Positions 27,373 to 36,259 of a stretch of 64,000 nt of DNA are shown here, one piece after another. The notes beneath the pieces are model-generated. The model was not told the DNA's origin. It did no database searches and saw nothing but the letters and a program-made list of their open reading frames with translations. The position numbers were made by a program, and so were the translations under genes. The DNA lies in assembly GCA_002422315.1 (NCBI GenBank), contig DIUJ01000035.1, forward strand, positions 4,578-68,577, read 5' to 3'. How positions within the stretch are numbered: position 1 is the stretch's first letter; the number at the start of each line of letters is the position of its first letter. This DNA comes from Bacteroidetes bacterium UBA6161 (lineage in GTDB: Bacteria; Bacteroidota; Bacteroidia; NS11-12g; UBA955).

Positions 27373-27730
27373 AGTCTTTTAGGATTTATCTTAAACATAC
27401 AAGGTTAAGCATTTCAATTATCCACTCTGGTTGAATTATTTGCCAACTTAAATATTTTATGAATTAAAAAAACAGAAAGTTCATTCAAAACCCAAACAAA
27501 ACCCCAACAATTTGAATTTAAATAATATACCAAGTTAATTATTGATAAATTTATCATTTATAGAAGAGCCTTAAATATTGTAAAATCATAAACTCGGTTT
27601 TAATTTCAAAGATGAACAGAGTGAAATTAGTCAATAATCGTCATTAAAAGTTTCAAACTTCAAAATACAATTGCAAGTACTTTAAATTGATTTATTTCAA
27701 TTCATAAAATTCTGGATTCTATACCTCTCT
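27373..27730. other. 358-bp AT-rich gene-free interval
   Basis: Convergent region between gmk and the island genes. Only a weak AT hairpin (AATTGA-TTTATT-TCAATT, 27685-27702) was seen. No RNA gene, repeat or ORF is supported. It may be remnant DNA at the island edge. Confidence 0.5.
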
Positions 27731-28516
27731 CTATTTTAGTTTTTCAATATCATTAGATTTAATTAGTGGCTTGCCTTGAAGAGCTTGAAAAAGAGTTAAA
27801 AAAGCCAAAAAAACATACAATATAGAAAGCCCAACAGTTAATTTTGTGTTTTTCAAAATATAAAAAGAGACTATCGGTAAAACTTGCAAAGCATGCATGC
27901 CTATAAAATGAGATACTCTTAAATCTCCAACAGTTTTACTCCATCCAATAATAAACCAATTTGAATTATCATTTAAAGCCCCAACACTATGATTGAGCTT
28001 AGCGCCCATAAGAAAGCCTTCAAATGAAAATATCACAAATATCACAAGACTTAACCGAATTGCCCAAACATAATAATCTGGTAAATTAGGGAAAGTATTG
28101 AAAAAAAACAAATATGCAACATAAGCTGTGTAAAGAGTTACCATTGTTGCCGCCAAAGCCATCATTGAAAATAAGAAGGAATAAAATGGCGTACTCATAT
28201 TGTAATGCGACAACTGTCCTTTATTTGCTTGAAAGGCAATGTATCCTATTTCAAAACCCAACAAAATTATAATAGTCCAATTGAAAAGTTTAAAATTAAA
28301 ATTGGGCAGATAAAAGCAATACCAAGCCATTGCTGAGACAAATAAAAATGTTGAAAAAGCAAATTTAAAAGGTTTAAACCACGCATTCACATTGTATACT
28401 TGAGTAGTAGTGTATTTTGTAAGAAATAAAAATATTATGGATGCAGTAAAACAAATTAAACCGAAATAAAACAGGGTTTCATTTCGGTATTTTAGTTGTT
28501 GAATAAAGTGAATCAT
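27731..28516 (-). CDS. Seven-TM hypothetical membrane protein
   Basis: 261 residues with about seven hydrophobic helices (for example LFYFGLICFTASIIFLFLT, WTIIILLGFEIGYIAFQA, LTVGLSILYVFLAFLTLFQA) and few charges. Conserved-looking polar points inside or beside membrane segments include NAWFKPFKFAFS, the EGFLMGAKLNHSVG stretch and HFIGMHALQVLPI with two His. I do not recognise the family. Its start overlaps the end of the SDR gene by 4 bases, so the two form one transcript, perhaps under the Crp-like regulator upstream. Confidence 0.7.
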   Translation of the reverse strand: MIHFIQQLKYRNETLFYFGLICFTASIIFLFLTKYTTTQVYNVNAWFKPFKFAFSTFLFVSAMAWYCFYLPNFNFKLFNWTIIILLGFEIGYIAFQANKGQLSHYNMSTPFYSFLFSMMALAATMVTLYTAYVAYLFFFNTFPNLPDYYVWAIRLSLVIFVIFSFEGFLMGAKLNHSVGALNDNSNWFIIGWSKTVGDLRVSHFIGMHALQVLPIVSFYILKNTKLTVGLSILYVFLAFLTLFQALQGKPLIKSNDIEKLK

Positions 28517-29289
28517 TTTATACTTGCTAAGTTCTTTTTAATTTTTATCATAACTTTATCTGGGGTAAATCGGGGTATATTGCTTAAAAACCAATTCATC
28601 GTTCCAACTATTTTTTTGTTTTTACCATACAAAAACAAGTCAACACCCTCCTTTGCAACTAAATTTGCAGGCATTGGTTTATTAGCTTTCATAGCAATTG
28701 TTTTACGCATATTATCCGAATGAAATGGGGTATCTACTGTTCCTGGGCAAAGTGCCGTAAGTGTAACTCCTGTACCCTGCAATTCTGCAGAAACTGTTTC
28801 AGTAAATGCTAGAACAAAACTCTTTGTTGCTGAATAAACAGAGTAATATGGTAATGGAATAAAGGATAATAATGAAGCAATATTCATTATTCTTCCCTTT
28901 CCGGCTTTAACCATTTCTGCAGCAAACAATTTGGTAAGACCAACCAATGTAGTAACATTTAAAGATATCATCTCTTCATCTTTTTTCAACGACATTTCTA
29001 TAAAATTTCCATATTCACCAAATCCTGCATTATTTATTAAGCCAGTTACTGTAAATTTATGATCCTTTATATTTTTAAATAAATCTTGAGCTGAGTTGGG
29101 CTCAGATAAGTCATAAATAAAATAATGAACTTCTACTTCATATTTATTATTAATTTCTCTTTGGAGACTTTCTAATTTGTCTTGACTTCGAGCTATTAAA
29201 ATTAAATTATGATTTTTAGCTGCTAGTTGTATCGCAATTTCGTAACCTATTCCTGTACTTGCCCCTGTAATTAAAGTGTATTCTTTCAT
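28513..29289 (-). CDS. Short-chain dehydrogenase/reductase (SDR)
   Basis: Classical SDR oxidoreductase of 258 aa, NAD(P)-dependent. Cofactor motif TGASTGIG at 8-15, LIARS at 31-35 (Arg after the second strand favours NADPH), NNAG at 86-89, Ser139, and catalytic Tyr152-x3-Lys156 in YSATK. A CPGTVDTPF segment follows, as in the DltE/YqjQ-type group. Substrate unknown. It is translationally coupled (4-bp overlap) to the seven-TM gene, which suggests a shared small-molecule task. Confidence 0.85.
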   Translation of the reverse strand: MKEYTLITGASTGIGYEIAIQLAAKNHNLILIARSQDKLESLQREINNKYEVEVHYFIYDLSEPNSAQDLFKNIKDHKFTVTGLINNAGFGEYGNFIEMSLKKDEEMISLNVTTLVGLTKLFAAEMVKAGKGRIMNIASLLSFIPLPYYSVYSATKSFVLAFTETVSAELQGTGVTLTALCPGTVDTPFHSDNMRKTIAMKANKPMPANLVAKEGVDLFLYGKNKKIVGTMNWFLSNIPRFTPDKVMIKIKKNLASIK

Positions 29290-29368
29290 TGAATTTTTCT
29301 TTGTGTAATTTTGAACAAAGATGATATTAAAAGATTACCCAAAACGATAACAAATGTTTAGATTTTAT

Positions 29369-29935
29369 TTATTCTCGTTTTTTTAGTCTGCTCAAATGAA
29401 TTGGTGTTATACCTAAATAAGATGCTATCATATGTTGAGGAACTCGATTATGTATGTTTGGAAAAACCTCTGTAATACTATCGTAGCGCTGCTTAGGTGT
29501 TCTAATATATAAATTTTTAATCCTACTGTCTTGATAAATAAAATAATATTCAGCGATTAATCTTCCCATTTTTTGTCCTTCAATCAAATTATTATAACCC
29601 CACTCTATAATAGAACGAGGCAATACAACTACTTGGGTTTCTTCCAAAGTCTGCAAGCTATAAATCGAAGTACTTTTTTGGATAAAGTTTGTGTAGTCTG
29701 CGATAAATTGATTTTCAAGTGCAAAGTGAATTGTATGTTCCATCCCATCGTTATCTGTGACTAATACTCTAATCAATCCTTTATTGATGAAATATATTTC
29801 ATTAGGTATTTGATTTGGTCTACTGATGAACTCTAGTCTCTTGAACGTCTTAGAAAAAGAATTACACAAGAAATCATTTAGTTCTTTATCCGAAACATTA
29901 ATCATCTGTTTCATTACTTTTCTAATTTGCTCCAT
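29369..29935 (-). CDS. Crp/Fnr-family transcriptional regulator
   Basis: 188 residues: a cNMP-binding-type beta-barrel at about 20-115 (PNEIYFINKGLIRVLVTDND) and a short C-terminal helix-turn-helix, HMIASYLGITPIHLSRLKK, typical of the Bacteroidota Crp/Fnr subgroup. The Arg-Ala cAMP-binding signature of E. coli Crp is absent and no Cys cluster of Fnr type is visible, so the effector is unknown. It is the promoter-proximal gene of the three-gene minus-strand island, 79 bp before the SDR gene, and is a natural candidate for its regulator. Confidence 0.82.
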   Translation of the reverse strand: MEQIRKVMKQMINVSDKELNDFLCNSFSKTFKRLEFISRPNQIPNEIYFINKGLIRVLVTDNDGMEHTIHFALENQFIADYTNFIQKSTSIYSLQTLEETQVVVLPRSIIEWGYNNLIEGQKMGRLIAEYYFIYQDSRIKNLYIRTPKQRYDSITEVFPNIHNRVPQHMIASYLGITPIHLSRLKKRE

Positions 29936-30036
29936 TTATTTCATTTAATAATTTATCTTTTAACACATAAAGTCAAGTTAGTTACACAACAAATGATTCT
30001 CTTCATTTCAATACATATACTCTCTTGTATTCACCT

Positions 30037-30068
30037 CAAAAATAGAAAAAAATCAATATCCATAACAA
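30037..30068 (-). promoter_or_regulatory. Candidate promoter of the Crp/Fnr gene
   Basis: Minus-strand TTG (30066-30068), 21-bp spacer, TATTTTTG (30037-30044). It would give a leader of about 100 nt. Confidence 0.35.
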
Positions 30069-30243
30069 GTTACACAGTTTTTCTTTAGACTACTTTACAC
30101 CTTAACCTAATTTCGTTGTTTTAAAGTTATTTGTTATTCATATTTAAATCCTCCTATTGTCTCAATCCAAAACAAATTTTTTTCTTTCGCGTCCCAATCT
30201 TCGATAATTGGATTTATACTACTTCAAAAACAAAATATTGGAT

Positions 30244-30251
30244 TAATTTTG
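30244..30251 (+). promoter_or_regulatory. TAnnTTTG -7 element of cysS
   Basis: TAATTTTG, a full match, six bases before the ATG at 30258; it overlaps the upstream in-frame TTG and so argues against that codon being the start. Confidence 0.4.
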
Positions 30252-30257
30252 CAGTCT

Positions 30258-31727
30258 ATGGTACAAGAGCTTCAATTATACAATACCCTTCATCGCAATA
30301 TAGAACCATTCAAACCCATTGCAGCTCCTTTTGTGGGCATATATGTGTGTGGACCTACCGTTTATGGAGAACCACATTTGGGTCATGTTCGTGGGCCTAT
30401 AACCTTTGATATTTTGCATAGGTATTTACTTCACCTAGGGTACAAAGTTCGCCTAGTTCGAAATATTACCGATGTAGGCCACTTAACCAACGACAGCGAT
30501 GATGGTGACGATAAAATAGCTGCTAAAGCTAAGTTAGAAGCTTTGGAACCTATGGAAATAGCTCAAATGTATACCAATTCTTACCATGCCATGCTTATGC
30601 AGTTGAATGTACTGCCAGCAAGTATTGAACCCCGAGCCAGTGGCCATATTGTAGAGCAATTAGAAATGATTGAAACCTTAATACAAAAGGGTTTTGCATA
30701 TTCTAGCAATGGTTCTGTTTATTTCGATGTGGAAAAATACTCCGAAACTCATGATTATGGAAAGCTTTCAGGTAGAATCAAAGAGGAATTGTTGGCAGGT
30801 TCTTCTAGAAGAAACTTGGAAGGACAGAACGAAAAAAGAAATACTGCCGATTTTGCCCTTTGGAAAAAAGCCGACAAATCCCATATTATGCAGTGGAACT
30901 CGCCTTGGGGAAAAGGGTTCCCAGGCTGGCATATAGAGTGCTCTGCAATGAGTGCCAAATATCTGGGAACTCAGTTCGACATTCATGGCGGAGGTTTGGA
31001 TTTACTTTTCCCACATCACGAAAGCGAGGTAGCTCAAAGCACCGCTTGCTTTGGAACAAATCCAGCAAAACTTTGGATGCACCATAATATGGTGACAATA
31101 AATGGCCAAAAAATGGCCAAATCGCTAAACAATGGTATACTTGTAAAAGACTTTTTTACAGGGAACAATCCCTTGTTGGACAAAGCTTACAGTCCTATGA
31201 ATCTTAAATTTTTTATCTTGCAAGCTCATTATAGAGGTACCCTAGATTTTTCTAACGAAGCATTGCAAGCTGCAGAAAAAGGTTTAAACAGACTATTGGA
31301 AACTAGAGAAACTATTGAAAAATTAGAGCCTTCGGCTATTTCTTCTTGGGATGTAGACAAATGGGTAAAAGAATGTTTTGAAGCTTTAAACGATGATTTA
31401 AATACTCCCATTTTAATTGCTAAACTATTTGAAGCTGTTAAACAGTGTAATTCTACCTTTGCTAAAATAGAGTCACTTTCTGCAGAAGATATAAAGAAAT
31501 TACAAAACTTTTTTAGTTTATTTGTTTTTGAAATATTGGGCCTTCAAAAAGAAGAAAAAAGCCAAAGTAACAAGGAAATTGAGTTTTTAGAATTGCTAAT
31601 AGAATTGCGAAGAAATGCAAAAGAAAATAAAGATTTTGCAACCGCAGATAGTATTAGGAATAAACTTACGGAACTTGGTGTTACGCTTAAAGATTCAAAA
31701 GAAGGAACGAGCTTTACAATAAATTAA
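30258..31727 (+). CDS. cysS: Cysteinyl-tRNA synthetase
   Basis: Class I aminoacyl-tRNA synthetase charging tRNA-Cys. The N-terminal zinc/ATP region CGPTVYGEPHLGHVRGP contains the HIGH equivalent (HLGH); GWHIECSAMS and HGGGLDLLFPHHESE bear the zinc-binding Cys/His; KMAKSLNN is the KMSKS loop. 489 residues from the ATG at 30258, which I prefer over an in-frame TTG three codons upstream. It heads a compact plus-strand run reaching the glycosyltransferase. Confidence 0.97.
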   Translation: MVQELQLYNTLHRNIEPFKPIAAPFVGIYVCGPTVYGEPHLGHVRGPITFDILHRYLLHLGYKVRLVRNITDVGHLTNDSDDGDDKIAAKAKLEALEPMEIAQMYTNSYHAMLMQLNVLPASIEPRASGHIVEQLEMIETLIQKGFAYSSNGSVYFDVEKYSETHDYGKLSGRIKEELLAGSSRRNLEGQNEKRNTADFALWKKADKSHIMQWNSPWGKGFPGWHIECSAMSAKYLGTQFDIHGGGLDLLFPHHESEVAQSTACFGTNPAKLWMHHNMVTINGQKMAKSLNNGILVKDFFTGNNPLLDKAYSPMNLKFFILQAHYRGTLDFSNEALQAAEKGLNRLLETRETIEKLEPSAISSWDVDKWVKECFEALNDDLNTPILIAKLFEAVKQCNSTFAKIESLSAEDIKKLQNFFSLFVFEILGLQKEEKSQSNKEIEFLELLIELRRNAKENKDFATADSIRNKLTELGVTLKDSKEGTSFTIN

Positions 31728-31731
31728 ATCT

Positions 31732-32754
31732 ATGAACAGAAACATCCTCTTGTATAGTTTTGTGTTATTTATTAGCACGCTTTTGTGTGCTTGCAATTCC
31801 GAGAACAAACCGAATCCTCAATCACCTAAAAGCAATAGTACTACCATCAAAGAGGTGGAAAATGTTCCTGTATTTATGGAAGACTCCGCTTATGAATACA
31901 TTCAACAACAGGTAGATTTTGGGCCTAGAGTACCTGGTACTCTTACCCACAAAAAATGCGGAGATTATTTAGTACAAAAACTAAAATCCTTTGGTCCAAA
32001 TAGCCCTGAGGTAAGCGAACAAAATAGTACTGCCAAAACATTTGATAATTTTACCATTCCTGTTCGCAACATTATAGCAAGCTTTAACCCCAAGCACAGC
32101 AATAGAATTTTACTTGCTGCCCATTGGGATACTAGACCATTTGCAGAAATGGATGTGGAATTAAAAAACAAACCCATAGACGGAGCAAATGATGGAGCAA
32201 GCGGTGTGGGAGTTTTGTTAGAAATAGCAAGACAACTAGCCATAGAAAAACCTGAGATTGGGGTGGATATCATTTTTTTTGATGCAGAAGATTGGGGAGA
32301 TACTACCGGAGCTACACCAGATAGCTACTGCTTAGGTTCTCAATATTGGGCACAAAACCCACATGTTCCAAACTATACTGCAAATTTCGGAATTTTATTG
32401 GATATGGTGGGTGGTAAAAATGCTCTTTTTGCAATTGAAGAGAACTCGTGGAAAATGGCAAGTACGACGGTATCTACTGTTTGGTCTACTGCACAAAAAC
32501 TCGGGTTTGGCGATATGTTCATAAACCAAAAAAGAGGCCCTATTATCGACGACCATTATTATGTTATGCTTTACCGTAGATTCCCTATGGTAGATATTAT
32601 TAACTACGATCCAGACAGCTACAGCAGATTTGGGCATTTTTGGCATACCCACCAAGACAATATGTTTTGGATTTCTCCTAAAACCCTTAAAGCTGTAGGA
32701 CAAACTGTTTTGCAAGTAGTATATCAAGAAAATGCCAACCTAACTCAAAAGTAA
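31732..32754 (+). CDS. Glutaminyl-peptide cyclotransferase-like M28 lipoprotein
   Basis: Lipoprotein (lipobox LLCAC, Cys21) with an M28-type single-zinc domain. It looks like a type II glutaminyl cyclase: Asp154 in GANDGASGVG, Glu186 in FDAEDWGD, and His305 in the WHTHQD segment that aligns with the metal-binding His of animal-type QC; the disulfide-like pair and QC-type loops are also compatible. Such enzymes convert N-terminal Gln of exported proteins to pyroglutamate in the Bacteroidota periplasm. A plain aminopeptidase would carry two metals and an extra His/Asp set. The gene lies 4 bp after cysS and overlaps the next gene by one base. The substrate set in this window is striking (see findings). 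Confidence 0.82.
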   Translation: MNRNILLYSFVLFISTLLCACNSENKPNPQSPKSNSTTIKEVENVPVFMEDSAYEYIQQQVDFGPRVPGTLTHKKCGDYLVQKLKSFGPNSPEVSEQNSTAKTFDNFTIPVRNIIASFNPKHSNRILLAAHWDTRPFAEMDVELKNKPIDGANDGASGVGVLLEIARQLAIEKPEIGVDIIFFDAEDWGDTTGATPDSYCLGSQYWAQNPHVPNYTANFGILLDMVGGKNALFAIEENSWKMASTTVSTVWSTAQKLGFGDMFINQKRGPIIDDHYYVMLYRRFPMVDIINYDPDSYSRFGHFWHTHQDNMFWISPKTLKAVGQTVLQVVYQENANLTQK

Positions 32755-33671
32755 TGAAAACTGTTTTAATTACCGGAAGCAATGGCCTTTTGGGTCAAAA
32801 ACTTACCGACCTCTATTTACAAAAAAAGAATAAAAAACTTATAGCAACAGGTTTGGGGCCGAATAGACACCCCGAAAAAAATGGCTACATTTACGAAACC
32901 TTAGATATTAAAGATAAGTCAAATCTCATTTCGATTATAGACAAGTATAAACCAGATTGTATTATACACACTGCTGCTATGACCCAAGTAGACGATTGCG
33001 AAACAAACAAAGTAGAATGCGATAGTTTAAATGTAGGTGCGGTAGAGAATATTGCGAGTGTAGCTGCTGAATACAACATTCACTTGGTGCATTTATCTAC
33101 CGATTTTATTTTTGATGGCACCAAAGAATTGCTCTCGGAAGAGGAAACACCCAATCCTTTAAGTTACTATGGATTAAGTAAACTTAAGGGAGAACAAATT
33201 ATACAAAAAACCTGCAAATCCTTTGCAATTCTTAGAACCGTGCTCGTATATGGAGTAGTAGCAGACATGAGTAGATCCAACATCGTGCTATGGGCTGTAA
33301 ACTCGCTAAAGGCAGGGAAAAACATAAAAGTGGTAAACGATCAATGGAGAACCCCTACCCTCGCAGAAGATTTGGCACAAGGATGCTATTTAGCGGAGGA
33401 TAAAAATGCTGTTGGTATCTTCAACATATCAGGCCCCGATTATGTAAGTATGGACCAAATGGTTTTAACCATTGCAGATATCTGGAATCTAGATACTTCG
33501 TTAATTCAAACTATAAGTAGTATTGAATTAAACCAAGCTGCTAAAAGACCTCCAAAAACTGGATTTAACATAAACAAAGCCATTAAAGATTTACAATATT
33601 CTCCCCATAATTTAGAAGATGGCTTAAAACTTGTAAAGTCTCAAATAGAAGTAAATAATACCCCAAAATGA
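32754..33671 (+). CDS. RmlD-like NAD(P)-dependent sugar nucleotide reductase (SDR)
   Basis: Extended SDR of 305 aa: the glycine motif GSNGLLGQKL at the N-terminus, then the HLSTDFIFDG strand and the YGLSKLKGE active-site Tyr-x3-Lys, with PRTPT-like REWRTPTLAED near the substrate site. Closest by pattern to dTDP-4-dehydrorhamnose reductase (RmlD). No rmlA, rmlB or rmlC is nearby, so it may act on another substrate. TAATG overlap with the cyclase gene upstream and ATGA overlap downstream. Confidence 0.82.
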   Translation: MKTVLITGSNGLLGQKLTDLYLQKKNKKLIATGLGPNRHPEKNGYIYETLDIKDKSNLISIIDKYKPDCIIHTAAMTQVDDCETNKVECDSLNVGAVENIASVAAEYNIHLVHLSTDFIFDGTKELLSEEETPNPLSYYGLSKLKGEQIIQKTCKSFAILRTVLVYGVVADMSRSNIVLWAVNSLKAGKNIKVVNDQWRTPTLAEDLAQGCYLAEDKNAVGIFNISGPDYVSMDQMVLTIADIWNLDTSLIQTISSIELNQAAKRPPKTGFNINKAIKDLQYSPHNLEDGLKLVKSQIEVNNTPK

Positions 33672-35323
33672 AAAAACTAAGCTTTGCATTATTTGTTCTA
33701 CTTACACAGAACCTTTTTGCCCAAGAGAAAAGAATACAATCAGAAATTGAATCTGTAAAAATCTATACTCAAGGTGCAGAGGTTTTAAGAAAAGCCAAAA
33801 CCACTTTGAACAAAGGCAATACCTTAATCATTGTTGAAAATATTTCTTCTGATATACAAACCTCAAGCATTCAAATTTATAATCAATCTAACATTGAAAT
33901 CTTATCTATAAACCATGCTATAAACCACAATAAAACTATTGATAAAAACAGTAGAATAAATGAAATAGAGGATTCTATGAAGCAAGTTAGCAACAAAATT
34001 GCTTTGCTAAGAATAGAAATTAATAGTTTAGATCATGAAAGTAGTATTTTAAGTTCCAACAAGAGTTTTAACAACACAAGCAGCGGAATTAACAATATAG
34101 AGTTTGTTAAATTTTTAGATATTCAACGCAATAGATTAAACGCCTTAAACAAAGAAAAATATGTTAACAATCAGAAAATACAAGAATTAACAGAGGCCTT
34201 AAATGCACTCCAATTTAGTCTAAATGAAGAAAAGAATAAACTTAAAGAAGCAAATGGAGAAATAAGATTAATGGTTTATAGCCCTAATCCTAACACTCTG
34301 TTCTCTTTTGGATTAAGCTATCTGGCTAACGTTGCAGGTTGGATACCTGTGTACGATATTATGACCGAAGGCCCAGCAAAAAAAAGCACCTTAGTTTACA
34401 AAGCAGAAATTGCTCAAAATACTGGGGAAAATTGGAACAATGTAAAACTAAGCTTAAGTTCTGCAAATCCAAGCCTAGGGCTTAACTTACCGGAATTAAA
34501 ACCTGCGTATTTGTCTTTCGTACCGCCACTTATACAAAAAGGCAAATCAAGCACTCAAAAAAAATTAAATTATGCCAATAGCAAAATGGAAGAAGTATTT
34601 GAAGATATTGACGACCTAAAAGGCGTTTCTTTCAGAGGTAGCAGAATTGATAATACGTCTCAATTTATAAATGAAACAAGAGGAATAAATAACTCTTTAA
34701 ATACCAATACTACTTCAAACGAAGTAGTTATAGAGTTTAGCATACCACTCCCCTACACTATACCCAATGATGGGCAAGGAAGAGTGGTAAATATTAAAGA
34801 CTTTGATTTCCCAATGGTGTATGAGTATTTTAGTGTACCCAAAAAAGAATGCGCTGTATTCCTTACAGGTTTAAGTACGGATTGGCAAAAACTAAACCTA
34901 TTGCCAGGAAATGCTAATATGTATTTTAACAACAACTACAGTGGTCAGATGTACCTAAACCCTAGTCCGGATAACGATACATTGGCACTTTCCTTTGGAA
35001 GAGACAAAAGGATTCTTGTAGAAAGAAAAATTCTGAAAGACTTTTCTCAAAAAAGCTTTTTGGGAAGTACAAAAAAAGAAACCTTTACTTTCGAGATAAT
35101 TGTAAACAATACCAATGATTTTACGGCTGATGTGAAAATACAAGACCAAATTCCTATCTCCACAAACGCCGAAATAAAAGTTGAAATTGAGGATATATCT
35201 GATGCTAAACAGAATATAGAAACGGGAGTTCTAGAATGGAAACTTGCCCTAAAAGCCAAAGAAACAAAAAAACTAAAAGTGATTTATAATGTTACTTCTC
35301 CTAAAACAAAAAGAGTTTATTAA
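33668..35323 (+). CDS. MuiA-family (DUF4140/DUF4139) exported protein
   Basis: 551 residues with a signal peptide ending NLFA|QEKR. An N-terminal DUF4140-like region opens SVKIYTQGAEVLRKAKTTL, a coiled coil at about 95-205 (many Asn/Lys/Glu heptads) follows, then the DUF4139 domain from about 215 to 551 (AGWIPVYDIMTEG, YKAEIAQNTGENWNNVKLSL). The family name comes from a mucoidy-inhibitor annotation; its biochemical role is not known. It sits between an RmlD-like and a GDP-fucose synthase gene, with an ATGA overlap upstream and 6 bp downstream, so an envelope or polysaccharide link is plausible but not shown. Confidence 0.8.
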   Translation: MKKLSFALFVLLTQNLFAQEKRIQSEIESVKIYTQGAEVLRKAKTTLNKGNTLIIVENISSDIQTSSIQIYNQSNIEILSINHAINHNKTIDKNSRINEIEDSMKQVSNKIALLRIEINSLDHESSILSSNKSFNNTSSGINNIEFVKFLDIQRNRLNALNKEKYVNNQKIQELTEALNALQFSLNEEKNKLKEANGEIRLMVYSPNPNTLFSFGLSYLANVAGWIPVYDIMTEGPAKKSTLVYKAEIAQNTGENWNNVKLSLSSANPSLGLNLPELKPAYLSFVPPLIQKGKSSTQKKLNYANSKMEEVFEDIDDLKGVSFRGSRIDNTSQFINETRGINNSLNTNTTSNEVVIEFSIPLPYTIPNDGQGRVVNIKDFDFPMVYEYFSVPKKECAVFLTGLSTDWQKLNLLPGNANMYFNNNYSGQMYLNPSPDNDTLALSFGRDKRILVERKILKDFSQKSFLGSTKKETFTFEIIVNNTNDFTADVKIQDQIPISTNAEIKVEIEDISDAKQNIETGVLEWKLALKAKETKKLKVIYNVTSPKTKRVY

Positions 35324-35329
35324 AATAAA

Positions 35330-36259
35330 ATGGATTTAAATAGTAAAATATATGTGGCTGGCCACAGAGGAATGGTGGGGTCTGCTGTAGTAAGAGAATT
35401 GGAAAGAAAAGGGTATAAAAACATAATTACTAAGACCTCCAAAGAACTAGACCTGAGGAACCAAATACAAGTGGCTAATTTTTTCGAAGAAAACAAACCA
35501 GAATTTGTATTTTTGGCAGCTGCCAAAGTAGGCGGTATAGTTGCAAACAATACATATAGAGCCGACTTTCTATATGAAAATCTTCAAATCCAAAACAATG
35601 TAATACACCAGGCATACTTACATAATGTAAAAAAACTGATGTTTTTTGGTTCTTCATGCATTTATCCTAAATTAGCCCCACAACCATTAAAAGAAGAGGC
35701 ACTTCTTACAGGTCTTTTAGAACCTACCAATGAACCCTATGCTATCGCTAAAATTGCTGGAATTAAACTTTGTGAAGCATACCGAGACCAATATACCTGT
35801 AACTTTATAAGCGTAATGCCCACTAATTTATATGGATTAAACGACAATTATCACCCCGAAAATAGCCACGTATTGCCTGCGCTTATTCGCAAGTTTCATG
35901 AAGCAAAACAAAGCAAAGCCGATTCTGTAGAGATATGGGGCACAGGGAGCCCGCTAAGGGAGTTTCTATTTGCCGACGACCTAGCAGAAGCTTCTGTATT
36001 TTTAATGCTTCATTACAACGAAAAACAATTTGTAAATATAGGATATGGCGAAGACCTATCCATAAAAGATCTTGCTCTTTTAATTAAAAATATCATTGGA
36101 TTCGAAGGGGAATTAAAATTCAATACCGACAAACCCGATGGAACACCGAGAAAATTAATGAGCGTAGACAAACTTTTTGCATTGGGCTGGAAACCAAAAA
36201 CTAATTTAGAAGAAGGAATCAAAATAGCTTACACTGATTTTTTAAGCAAGTACTCTTGA
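35330..36259 (+). CDS. fcl: GDP-L-fucose synthase
   Basis: Extended SDR (309 aa) that epimerises and reduces GDP-4-keto-6-deoxy-mannose to GDP-L-fucose. GHRGMVGSAVVREL at the N-terminus, FGSSCIYPKLAPQP with Ser/Cys, and NEPYAIAKIAGIKLCEAY with Tyr-x3-Lys are diagnostic. GDP-mannose 4,6-dehydratase, its usual neighbour, is absent. The stop TGA overlaps the TTG start of the glycosyltransferase. Confidence 0.95.
   Translation: MDLNSKIYVAGHRGMVGSAVVRELERKGYKNIITKTSKELDLRNQIQVANFFEENKPEFVFLAAAKVGGIVANNTYRADFLYENLQIQNNVIHQAYLHNVKKLMFFGSSCIYPKLAPQPLKEEALLTGLLEPTNEPYAIAKIAGIKLCEAYRDQYTCNFISVMPTNLYGLNDNYHPENSHVLPALIRKFHEAKQSKADSVEIWGTGSPLREFLFADDLAEASVFLMLHYNEKQFVNIGYGEDLSIKDLALLIKNIIGFEGELKFNTDKPDGTPRKLMSVDKLFALGWKPKTNLEEGIKIAYTDFLSKYS

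Larger units (their letters stand above)
29936..30257. other. 322-bp divergent intergenic region, crp-like gene and cysS
   Basis: AT-rich, no coding sequence. It contains a candidate minus-strand promoter for the Crp/Fnr gene and a -7 element for cysS. Open frames that enter this interval from the cysS side lack any family resemblance. Confidence 0.5.

Noticed and set aside
27731..29935. Island as toxin-antitoxin or phage-defence system
   Set aside because: The products are a transcription regulator, an SDR oxidoreductase and a membrane protein; no nuclease, toxin or helicase motif was found.
30131..30257. Frame entering cysS from upstream, with a good-looking start
   Set aside because: The frame overlaps cysS in a different register, has no recognisable product and contains the predicted cysS -7 element.
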